The notes under the pieces were generated by a model, which saw only the letters and a list, made by a program, of their open reading frames with translations, ran no database searches and had not been told where the DNA came from. Positions 34,570 to 43,558 of a stretch of DNA of 64,000 bases are shown here, piece by piece. Position 1 is the first letter of the stretch, and every line of letters starts with the position of its first letter. The translations under genes and the position numbers were made by a program. Origin of the DNA: Aphanomyces cochlioides (taxonomy: Eukaryota; Oomycota; Saprolegniomycetes; Saprolegniales; Verrucalvaceae); NCBI GenBank assembly GCA_019828595.1, contig JAHQRK010000004.1, positions 124,001-188,000 of the forward strand, written 5' to 3'.

Positions 34570-35555
34570 TTGAAACAGCGGCGCTCTTCACCAGAGGCCA
34601 CTTCCATGCGCGAGATCTCCATGTCGGCTGAGACATCGGGAGATCCGCCGGAAGAGCGCACCAAGCCGCGCGAATGTTCCGTGTTCAGCGCGATGCTGAT
34701 TGCCTCATTGAACCTTTGAGGCTGCAAACGGAAGAGCTCGTCACGAGCTGGGCCTTGATTTAGGCCGTACATAAAGACCGAGACTCGACCGATCTCGTCG
34801 ATCTTGTAGGAGTTCTCGAAGGACCCGAGGATGGAACGAAGTTCGTTCACATACTCCTGAATAGTCCCCTTGCCTTGTTTGGCTTGGTTGAACTTTGCGC
34901 GATAGCGCATTTCGACGTTCGAGTGAACGTACTGCTCCTTGAGTTGTTCAACCAAGGATTCGAACGTGGGGAAAGCCCCGTCGTCCAACATGTGAAGGTT
35001 GTAGGCCCAATCCCGGGCTCGTCCTTGCAAGTTAGATAGCGCGAAAGCAACGCGCAGTGTCTCGTTCGTTACGAGCTGGGCGCGAAGGGCAAGCTTCACT
35101 TCGGAAACCCAGCGGAACAGGTGCTCGTCCGCGGCACCGCCATACTTTGACACTTCGAGCTTAAGAGGTCGGTCGCGCGACGCTCTGGAGTCGATAAAGA
35201 TGTCGTCAATCCCCGATGAAGGGTTTTCGGATCGTCTGGCTAGGTCAGCCAGGTCCCTGTTGGACTCTTCAAGGCCGGCAATTCTCGCCATTGCCTTCAA
35301 CAGGTCTGCTTCGTAGAGCAACGCCGCCTCTTCTTGAGTGCGTTGCGCAGCGGCATGGGCCGCTGTCTGCGCGGTTGCTTCGCCATGCAGGCGGAAGCTC
35401 TCAATGACCATAATCTGGTCTAGAGGGTTCACCCCACTGAACAATCCCCGAACTATGTTCTCGGGGATCAAGCGAAGCAGCTCGGTCAGAATATCTTGCT
35501 GTTCCGGTGAAAAGTGCGAAACGTCGATTGTCGACGTCGCGGGCGCAGCGTCCAT
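34428..35555 (-). CDS. Element B gag polyprotein
   Basis: Open 375-residue gag. An N-terminal helical region (residues about 60-110, heptad-like), then a retrotransposon gag/capsid domain (LFRWVSEVKLALRAQL; FESLVEQLKEQYVHSN; GTIQEYVNELRSILGSFEN) at about 130-290, then a CCHC zinc knuckle CFNCGQTGHFARKC at about 330, and an Arg/Gly-rich basic tail. Structural protein of virus-like particles; binds element RNA. Compared with B2 (379 residues) a TAG ends it four codons earlier, in the gag-pol overlap. Translation of pol would need a -1 shift in the overlap at 34428-34569. Confidence 0.85.
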   Translation of the reverse strand: MDAAPATSTIDVSHFSPEQQDILTELLRLIPENIVRGLFSGVNPLDQIMVIESFRLHGEATAQTAAHAAAQRTQEEAALLYEADLLKAMARIAGLEESNRDLADLARRSENPSSGIDDIFIDSRASRDRPLKLEVSKYGGAADEHLFRWVSEVKLALRAQLVTNETLRVAFALSNLQGRARDWAYNLHMLDDGAFPTFESLVEQLKEQYVHSNVEMRYRAKFNQAKQGKGTIQEYVNELRSILGSFENSYKIDEIGRVSVFMYGLNQGPARDELFRLQPQRFNEAISIALNTEHSRGLVRSSGGSPDVSADMEISRMEVASGEERRCFNCGQTGHFARKCPQPSQARKNPNYSPHRSRGGAYRGRGRGYGHHQGK

Positions 35556-35562
35556 GGTCCAG

Positions 35563-35582
35563 GACGAACTAGAGTGCTACCA
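35563..35582 (-). promoter_or_regulatory. Element B primer-binding site
   Basis: Minus strand, two bases (CT) after the LTR end GTTACA: TGGTAGCACTCTAGTTCGTC, beginning with TGG as the complement of a tRNA CCA end. The same site stands next to the B2 LTR (59698-59717). Confidence 0.7.
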
Positions 35583-35584
35583 AG

Positions 35585-35848
35585 TGTAACTAGGCGCAGA
35601 GGATATCAGGCGCGTGTGATCTGCGACTGAAGTGTAAGAGTGAATTAAAGTTAAAAGCAACCGAAGTCTTGTTCCTATCTTGTTTCTCGTTGGCTATCGC
35701 ACAGCCTCGCTAGGAGCTTCTACTTCTGTGGCCTCCCAAGGCCAGTCGTTCACACAGCAGAGCGCGGGGAACCGCTACTGCAGGGCGCCAGGTCAATGCG
35801 CAGACCGCGCCCTCATCTTATGTACCTGCCAGACATGGCACGGTTACA
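35585..35848 (-). repeat. Element B 5' LTR (264 bp)
   Basis: Near-identical to 29877-30139. Right border fixed by the CTTGG duplication, after which FAM-6 exon 2 continues. Confidence 0.9.
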
Positions 35849-35979
35849 CTTGGACTACGTGCCAGCAATACTTGGCCACAAATACATTTGCCATTCGACA
35901 ATCCATGACACTTCCATTTGAAATTCCACAAGATGAGTCATTTCACTACATGGTCGACATGCCAGATACTAGAGCGACG

Positions 35980-36138
35980 TAAAACATACTCCACCAAATA
36001 TCTACCACCCTGGCAAACGAGACGACCGGGTCACTCAGAACCGCATATGCCAGATCACCAACAACGATCTCATACCGAATATAGTCTTTTGAGAGTTCAC
36101 GAACCGATAAATTCGTCAACAAGGGGCGATAATGAGCA
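35980..36138 (-). pseudogene. Inverted FAM exon 3 fragment within FAM-6
   Basis: The complement reads the exon 3 stretch from AHYRPLLTNLS through RYEIVVGDLAYAVLSDPVVSF to the WWSMFY motif, opposite in direction to the FAM-6 pieces around it. Confidence 0.65.
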
Positions 36139-36498
36139 AGAGGTTCTCACGGATGAAATACCTGAAACGATTCGATTAGCATCGCTCTATTATGGTACCT
36201 ACTGACATTCTTGTCTGCCAACCAAGAAAGGCGTGAGAAAGAGCTCAAACCTTGGCACATCTGTCAGCACCAATTTGTATTTGGCGCGCACATGCTTGAA
36301 ATTTGCGTTTGGATCGTTCTTCTCGACGAAAGACCAACGGCATCCGCTCAGTACATGGTCTATGCTTTCACGCTTATCAATGAGTCGACCGCATCGATAT
36401 GGCTCCGATTTATCTTTCGCTCCTCATTTTACGTTTCGTACTGTCTTTGGATCAACTATGATGTCTTGTGGAGATCAAAATATGGTTGCAAGAAATAA

Positions 36499-37714
36499 TG
36501 ACCTTGAGAAATAAATATATTCATATTCCAGAGTCGAAATAAATATATTTTTTGAGAAAATATCTAGTATTGTGAGATTCATTCTAAATTGTGAGATGGG
36601 CTGGAAATGTATATAATGACTGCAACTGTGATATGATTCCTATCACACCGAATGACGCAATATGATTGGAAGTTAATATAATAGATTGACTTGACGAAAA
36701 CACAACATGAACCTCATGAAGATATTCCAGAAGCACATACCAGCAGTACTATCATGCCTAGTCCTCCTTCATGCTAACTGTAATCGAAAGTTTTCATTTT
36801 CTGTCTCTCGTTGTTCTGTACCGTTTCTCACTCCGGCTATACAAAAGAAATATTGACACATCGAACTCATGTGCTGCAATCTAAGTGAATGAGTCATGTA
36901 CCTTGTAGAGGGTGTTTATTGTGCGTGGTGCTGATTCAATAGATTATTGCTCTACTACCTACTTTTCAACATGTAGAGGGGGATGCGAGATTTCTTTTAG
37001 ACTTTGGCAACGTCAAAAGTTTATAGGGTTATGAAGTTGTGGCGGAGATGTGAAGATCGCATCCGTCATCATTATTTACGACTCCTACAGTTTTGTTTTT
37101 GCCTTAATTGACTATTCGTATAGTATTCAAGATATCCACAATGCTTTGTGTTTTGTGCTCGACATTTGCATATGCTAACAGTACAATCAGGCGAGTGAGC
37201 GCAAAAAACGTCAACAAGTGTCGTGTTCTGCTGCAGCTAAATGAAGCTTCATATCTGCCAATATTTGTTTGTTGAAAAACCGTGATAGAATCTCTATCAC
37301 AGTTCTCAGAATTTTGCACGTTTCAGATCTGTATACTGAAATCAAGTCAAAAACTTGTTTTGAAAATGTTTTTCAGGCAACTGTGATAGATTTCCTATCA
37401 CACTCAGATACAAAAAGATCATGTTTTTATCATAGTTGCAGCAGATGTATCGATTTTTTAAATCGATTTTCCAATCTCGCAGCCAATCAGAATCGAGTAT
37501 TTAACTAATTCACGCAAAAACACACCTCAACACACCCTAACACACATGCAAGTAATTTGGCCAACATTCGGTTTAACTTGGCTTCAGTATGGTCAAATCG
37601 ATTTGTCAATGCATTTGAGTTTTGGTCAAAAATACAAACTTGACTGAAATTGACAATAACGTTACTAGTACTGTATTATTTATAGAATAATGATGCGACT
37701 ACAGGCGAGACATA
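36499..37714. other. AT-rich stretch with palindromic 19-mers
   Basis: No gene. Three related 19-bp quasi-palindromes at 36629-36647, 37283-37301 and 37384-37402 (TGATAGAATCTCTATCACA and variants). An inverted-repeat unit at 36505-36557 pairs with 38336-38386. A short dispersed repeat at 37573-37640 resembles 46928-46999. Confidence 0.5.
36505..36557. repeat. Inverted-repeat unit pairing with 38336-38386
   Basis: AATAAATATATTCATATTCC and a second AAATAAATATATTT block recur in reverse complement at 38336-38386 in matching order, about 50 bp imperfect. Could be the ends of a 1.9-kb composite or two oppositely placed copies of a short repeat. Confidence 0.45.
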
Positions 37715-38048
37715 CCAGAGACACCCTATGTGCCATGGTCGTTCAATTCTGACCGCAGGCACAAGACATAGTAGATCGAAATCAGTCGCGTCGTGCCCAG
37801 CAAAGTCACAATCGGCCCGCTATAGATGTATGCTAGAATCGCTAGAACGCCAGGATCAACACAGGCAAAAGAGGCTTCCCAACAACGCCATTTCACCACA
37901 GACAACTTGGTTCGCATATCAAGATAGGCAATCCATACCTAATGATACAAATAAACCGACATGGAAGTAAACAAGCAAAAGTACATAGCGAGATAGATAC
38001 AAACAGCCACTGATATACACGACCATGTCTTGGAATTGTGAAAGACGC
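37715..38048 (-). pseudogene. FAM-7: exon 3 end and exon 4 relic
   Basis: The complement reads exon 3 end (LSQFQDMVVYISGCLYLSRY) followed by a GTACTTTTG donor, an intron ending in ATTAG, and exon 4 (VWIAYLDMRTKLSVVKWRC...VDPGVLAILAYIYSGPIVTL) to about 37726. The segment after YYVLC is deleted. Upstream exons 1-2 and downstream exons are missing. Confidence 0.7.
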
Positions 38049-38185
38049 ATGACGGCACATTTTCAGGCGGATGGTTTCGATATGTACAAATATGAAGCTA
38101 CCAAAAGGTCTAATAAAAGTCTATACCGCTTGACTAACGGACATGGGGATATAATAGAACTTGAAAAACAAGAAATAGATATATT

Positions 38186-38314
38186 AGGGGGAATCAAATT
38201 AGAAAAATCAGCTGCTTTTGCGTTTCGACTTTGCTTTTCTTTCGAAGAAACAAAAAAATTTTGCTTTTCGAAGAGATTGAAAACAAAAAGGGAAACCTAA
38301 TTTGATTCCCCCTA
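38186..38314. repeat. 129-bp hairpin-type element
   Basis: AGGGGGAATCAAATTAG at 38186-38202 is the reverse complement of 38298-38314. The interior is A/T-rich with repeated TTTTGCTTTTCG. Foldback element or tiny MITE; no target duplication could be fixed. Confidence 0.5.
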
Positions 38315-38399
38315 CCGGTATTCTCAATATTTCTGCTCAAATATATTTATTTCTACCGTACTGGAATATGAATATATTTATTTTTCTTCTTTGAAACAT

Positions 38400-39115
38400 T
38401 GGACGACTGCCAAAAATCTCGCAAACGCCTTCCGCATTTAAATTTGTGTGTCCGGATACAGTGTATTTTTTCTTTACCAGTCCAATATGGGATGAAAAAA
38501 TCCAATGATTTCCACCAAAAATTACACAAATTACATATTTAAATGATTTTCATTGGATAAAAATATGACTTTATAGATTTCTATTGGCTACGTTATCTGG
38601 TAGCGAGAGCCAATATCAATGGTGTCGCTTCTTGTCCAGGCGATGCTCCTGAAAAGAGCGCGGCGCCAGCGTCAACGGTACTCCTTCATGATGCTCAGGC
38701 TACGTGAAATGTTGCGTGAAAGAAACTTCATATATTCAGGTGCCCTTCTCAAAAAGCAGCAGGATTCTGCTTGGTACACAATGTATGCGTCGCAGGACGA
38801 GCCCTCCTTCATCGCTACTGTTTCTCCTCCACTTTTTCCCAGCCATTCCTCCCTAGTGGAAGGACGAACTCTAGTAGAACGTCTACAGAAAGCCCACGCC
38901 ACGCTTTGCCCCGCCCACTTTCCCTGGCCACGATGACAATCAACGCCGTTCAGAAAACGAAATCCCTCAAAACTAGATTTTGTATATTAAATTTGGGAGT
39001 ATGAAATGCGTGAGTCTCTCGCAAATCGCAAATTTGTGTGCGTACTTTTATTTGAAAAATGTCTCACGAAAAACCGGAAGAAATTTTCATTTGCGAGATT
39101 TTTGGCAGTCGTCCA
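38400..39115. mobile_element. 716-bp inverted-repeat element, probably derived from a PIF/Harbinger transposon
   Basis: Perfect 26-bp terminal inverted repeats (38400-38425, 39090-39115) starting TGGACGACTGCC. Inside, 38619-38936 (+) is a 105-codon frame reading MLRERNFIYSGALLKKQQDS, then WYTMYASQDEPSFIATVS. This resembles the N-terminus of Harbinger-type nuclease genes; the family call is from memory of that motif style and is tentative. The frame lacks any DDE domain, so the element looks internally deleted and non-autonomous. No exact target duplication was found. Confidence 0.55.
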
Positions 39116-39392
39116 TTGAATATACAGCTGTATAAAATATACTTCGAAGTACTATTAATAGTACTAATTTTGGAGCCTCTGCTTGGTATTGTCGCTAGGA
39201 ATCGCAATGACGTTCACGATATTGGAACTCTAGTTGGAAGGAACAAGGTGAGCGCAATCAGCAAGTTATTTGAAGGAAATTCAGATGAAGGTGGATAGTC
39301 GTCTCCTATGCTCTATTTACAGAAATTCAGTGGATCACTTTCGTGCATGGAATCTAAACATGGATATCTTAGACATGAAACCCATCCATGAA

Positions 39393-41218
39393 ATGGGCGA
39401 CGAAATGCGCCGCCCGACTGTAACAACGACGTTCACACGGTGGTCTGCAGCGTACACTACCATCTTTTCACTGAATTTAGTCACCACAGTATATTTTTCC
39501 AGGCTGCATCTTTTACTCAGCGGTGGTTTCCATGTAGCCTTCCTTTCATGGCGTATTTGATCGAGCCCCGTCCTGGCCAAGGGTTTTCAAATAAAAATCA
39601 CACCATCTGCCACGTTTGAAGAGTACACCAACACGAAGAGTCGCGTCTTTCAACAAATATACAACAACGTGACGATGGATCCCGATACGACCTGCCAACG
39701 AGATCTAGCATCGAATACCTTTGCCACGTGGCGTTCCATAACTCTCCCATTTGATATTCCCAAGAAGATGCATTTGACTACATGATCAAAATGCCAGGTC
39801 GATGAAATTCTGGCTGAAATACCAACGCTTGCCCGGTAGCTTGTCTATTTTAGGGCACAGGAATGCGCTCGTTTGTCTTGTCCTTCTTGACTGCCAACGA
39901 AACCACTCGGAATGAAAGACTCAAACCATTGCAGTACTGTCAACACGAGTTTTTTTTTTGGGATACGCATGATGGAATTTTGCATTTGGATCGACGAAAT
40001 CCAAGATCGCCTCGTCAATTCTGCTCAGTACGTCGTCTATGCTGCCAAGGTTATCAATGAACCAAGCGAATCCATTTGGCTCAAATTTATCTTTGTCTCT
40101 TTGTATGTTTCCTATGGTCTTTGGAGGAATTACTACGCTCATTATCGCCCATTGGTGACGAAGATAGTCTTTCGGTATGAAATTGTCGTTGGTGATCCAG
40201 CGTACGCCGTTCTAAGCGATCCCGTCGTCTCGATTGCCATGGTCATTGATATCTGGTGGAGTATGTTCTATGTCACGTTTGGCGTCATGCGCGTCATACA
40301 ACTACAAGACCTTGCCGTGTATATCAATGGCTGTTTGTATCTTTCTCGCTATGTACTTTAGCTTCCTTTGATTCCGTTGCGACTCATTTGGATAACTAGG
40401 TGTGGTTTGCTTATCTTGGTATGCGAACCATGGCTTCTGTCGTCAAATGGCGTCGTTGGGAAGCCTCTTTTGCCTGTGTAGATCCTGGTGTGTTGGCCAT
40501 TGTAGCCTACATTTACAGTGGCCCGATTATCACTTTATTGGGAACCACGCGGCTAGTCTCACTCTTCTATTTCTTGTGGAATATTGGTCTTCCCGCAGAG
40601 CTTTACCATCAAGGAACGGAGTCTGTCTCGGGTTTGTCTCGCCATTTAGCCTACTTTATTCTTGACTCGTTCGACGGTACTAGTAGTTGTGTCGTTCATT
40701 ACGGCCTTAATGTCGACGTTGCCACTGCCATATTCGTGGTCCATGTCTTGGTGGCGTCGTCGTAAAACGAGTAAGAGTTGGGATTACTTTAGAAGTCGAC
40801 TCATTAGACATGTAGACCGTGTCGAGCCATCTCATGCGCGAAAATTGAGCGGATACATGAGTCATTACGCGTACAATGACATGAAAGCGTTTATCCTTTT
40901 GTCTTTGACGATGAAAAGACAGGTCCTCTGAGGGCAGTTTGCACGAATTATACGAAATCTGTCCTCGCTATCGAAAATTGCCGCTGTACAGTCATCGAGC
41001 TGCCGACTGCTTTGTCTTGTGCTATAAAGCCGAATGCAGTTTGGACCAGCAAGTGCGTTTGAGCTTGTTATCGTGCTTGGATGTACAACCCGGCAATCCT
41101 GACTGGACGATTTTGACATGCAATGCCTCAATGCACTGCAATTGTGTCTGTTTGATCAATTCCAATGGCTGCGATGCCTCCAAGATGGAGATGAAGAGTA
41201 GACAAATCGCGGTGATTT
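39393..41218 (+). pseudogene. FAM-8: membrane-family copy, nearly complete but frameshifted
   Basis: Exon 1 39393-39488 (MGDEMRRPTVTTTFTRWSAA) with GT donor. Exon 2 from about 39545 carries a shift after PRPGQGFS and another near 39758 (one C missing before KKM; the family has QED). Exon 3 from about 39853 is shifted in a run of T at 39951-39959. It then reads well (MMEFCIWIDEIQDRLVNSAQ; VVGDPAYAVLSDPVVSIAMV). Exon 4 from 40400 and exon 5 from about 40684 are intact, intron 5 follows KTS, and exon 6 is broken once before GSLHELYEICPRYRK. The C-terminus is Cys-rich (CNASMHCNCVCLINS). Several shifts sit in homopolymers, so sequencing error is a possible alternative. Confidence 0.75.
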
Positions 41219-41408
41219 AAATTGCCAATGGGTTTTGTAATGAAGCAGAATTTGAATTGCTCGGAAGATTAAGTCGCGTTTAGAGCTTTAGGAATAAAAT
41301 AAATAGAAAACTGCTGATCATTCTAGCTAGCTTGAAGAGAATATCTCTGTCGGCCTTCGCTGATACATGCAGCTTCAAATCGAAGGAACGGCTAGCAGCG
41401 TACTTTAA

Positions 41409-41965
41409 GGGGCAGTCTTAACGGGATCGTGATCCCGGGCTCACGATACAATTTGTTACATGACCCGATGGAATTTGTCTGGGCATTCCTAACGGGATCA
41501 TGACCTTTAGGTGTCGCCCTCTAGGGACAAATGCTGCAACCGAAGACATCTAACAATAACGAGATCCCTACTTGACGATGGCACACGTGAGAGCACGTCT
41601 TTGGTCATCGAGAATGGGACGACAACACTAAAACCCATCGTTGCGCCTCCAATCTCGGACGACTGCGCTCTCTGTACGATTTTATCACTTGAAATTGGAG
41701 TGAAGACGACGAATTCTCGATGTGCAGTGAAGCAAACGCTAAAGGTAGACTCAAAATAGAAGGTATGCATGACCAAATCCGCTCTGCCATCGCGATTCGT
41801 AGAACTCAAAGAGTTTGGTGCTTGAGTCTTTGGGAAATTGCGCCGTGATCCCATGATCCCAAACCAGGTCATACCCCTGGAATTGGGTCACCGTATCATG
41901 GCGAAAAAAACATAAGGCCATGATTTCGTCCAATCAAAACTCTTAGATCCCGTTAAGACTGCCCC
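41409..41965. mobile_element. 557-bp MITE with TAA target duplication
   Basis: Terminal inverted repeats GGGGCAGTCTTAACGGGATC (41409-41428) and its complement (41946-41965), flanked by TAA on both sides (41406-41408 and 41966-41968). The 3-bp TWA duplication and G-rich ends fit the PIF/Harbinger superfamily. AACGGGATC recurs in the subterminal region. An internal minus-strand frame (41872-41507) shows no recognisable domain. Confidence 0.75.
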
Positions 41966-41968
41966 TAA

Positions 41969-43527
41969 GACTATTATTTGATACGGCCATCAGATCCTCG
42001 AAAGATGGCACTTAAGACAGTAGGAGGACATTTCAACCATGTGAAATATAAACCACGAGCAACTACTCGAAACTCGTGAATGATCCCAGCCTTAGTTGTA
42101 GCCCCCTTCACCACTGCATTGACTGTAATTCCTTCAGAAAAATTGCATCACCTGACGGAAGTTTATGCCCTTAAGTTCCACGCCGTCAACAGAGTCTCGA
42201 TGATAAATTGCGCCTGTTTCTGCTTCCGTGGGAGCAGTCTCCGATCAGCGACGTTCCAGAAACACCATTTGCTTGTCGTTGCGTTGCTCGTCGTCGCCGC
42301 ACGGCAAAGATTTAAACCACGGACGAAAAGCGTCGTCGGATGAGATCCACAAGCGGACAGAGTATCGAAATCAAACCAATATGTGACTCTCGCTAGTTAT
42401 AAACTATTCACACAGATTAAATTAAGCTCTGATAGCTCAAAAAGCTTGAGTCCGTGAAGCTTATGGCTTTCTAGCGGTAGTTTAGCCTTTGGATTCGGTT
42501 ACGATTGCGATGATTGCCAACTTTGGGTAATCCGGCCTTGATGCGAGCCCAGTGAGGAGCTATAAAGCCACACAACGCACGCCTGCACTGTAGAGTTTTG
42601 TGGGTTCCAAGCCTACGGTGAACAGCAAAAGTAATGGCTGCGACATCAAACAAGCAAGTGGTAGCAAGCAAGTGGTTGCTTGATGTCGCAGCCATTACTT
42701 GAAAACAGGATATTTATTTTCACAAGTAATATTAAATTACATAATATATAATGTTTTAAAGTATTTGAATCCATGCGATCGAAGATGTTCAAATTAAGAC
42801 TTGTATTGTTCTTGATAAGTCCCATGGTTCGATCACTTTGAGTAACAAGTGCGTGGATATGTCAACAGAGTTGGGGCAGTGCTGCTGCTAGCAACAACAC
42901 AACTACAGTACATTTGGACGAAATATTCTACGAAGCTTAGAATTAATATTCGACGAAGCTTAGAGTTTTATAACGATGGTGCTGCTGTTATTTTGGAGTC
43001 GCTTCAATAGCGAAACTAATGAACCTTTAACTTGTTTATAATGGCAACGAGAGCTGCAGGGACGTAGTGCAGTAGTGCTGAGATGAAAATAATATCTAAG
43101 GCTATCAAGACCAAACATAATTCCGTTAACTTATGCTCACAATTTCGACGCCCAGTCAGCTCGATCTAGCCATTAAATTTTTTGCTTCATTGTTTAATCT
43201 TTGAACTAACATCTCTGTCAAGGATTAAACCATTCATCTTCAGCTTTCTTGTGCTATCTCCAACAAAACTCTATTATTCAATATTATACTTAAACAAAGG
43301 TAGTCAATTTGTAGAAGTTGTCCAACCACAGCAGTGCAAGCGTTTAGTCCCGTGGAAACTGTTGGCTTTGTAGCTTGACGAGAACGTACAGCACTAGCGT
43401 GGCTCTATCAGTATCTGATGGCACTGATAGCTGGCCATGTGCTTTCCTGCATCCTGTAGACCTCAAAGTTTCCATATCGAATTACGACCAGCAACTTTTC
43501 GCCTAGCAGCACTAAATGGCAATTCTT
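41969..43527. other. Intergenic region upstream of the first xylanase
   Basis: About 1.5 kb without a convincing gene. Contains a strong hairpin (42629-42700) and A/T-rich sequence. Confidence 0.5.
42629..42700. repeat. 72-bp hairpin with 21-bp perfect stem
   Basis: GTAATGGCTGCGACATCAA and its reverse complement enclose a 30-base loop that itself contains AAGCAAGTGG twice. No U-tract follows, and the position is not at a gene end. Confidence 0.6.
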
Positions 43528-43529
43528 TT

Positions 43530-43548
43530 GTTCATTTTTCAATTCGCG
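43530..43548 (+). promoter_or_regulatory. Oomycete-type core promoter of the first xylanase
   Basis: GTTCATTTTTCAATTCGCG matches the oomycete initiator (YCAYTYY) followed by the flanking promoter element (CAWTT). It lies 11-29 bases before the ATG, giving the very short 5' leader usual in oomycetes. Confidence 0.6.
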
Positions 43549-43558
43549 TCGTCGAGGA

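Larger units (their letters stand above)
29877..35848 (-). mobile_element. Element B: full-length 6.0-kb Ty3/Gypsy LTR retrotransposon
   Basis: LTRs 29877-30139 and 35585-35848 start TGTAAC and end GTTACA, with a 5-bp CTTGG target duplication (29872-29876, 35849-35853). Gene order on the minus strand is gag then protease, RT, RNase H, integrase: Ty3/Gypsy. The two LTRs differ at three positions by eye (one substitution, a 1-bp indel, another substitution), so the insertion is young. Pol carries one frameshift and one in-frame stop. A decayed antisense coiled-coil frame lies between pol and the 3' LTR. Confidence 0.92.
29774..36498 (+). pseudogene. FAM-6: membrane-family copy split by element B
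   Basis: Exon 1 remnant at 29774-29825 (ADEIRRPAVKVSFTRWSLAY), fused to an exon 2 part reading FFDKYNTKTMDSW. It is interrupted at 29876 by element B and resumes at 35849 as TTCQQYLATNTFAIRQSMT. With one CTTGG removed the two halves join in frame, so the insertion hit exon 2. Downstream, 35980-36138 is an inverted exon 3 scrap. From 36139 plus-strand exon 3 resumes (FLSANQERREKELKPWHIC) until about 36450. The copy had already lost intron 1 and part of exon 2. Confidence 0.75.

Noticed and set aside
37540..37560. Telomere-like ACACACCCTAACACAC
   Set aside because: Not a tandem array of a telomeric unit; just CA-rich sequence.
42471..42695. Minus-strand 74-codon frame over the hairpin
   Set aside because: Begins inside the hairpin stem, no homology or splice context.
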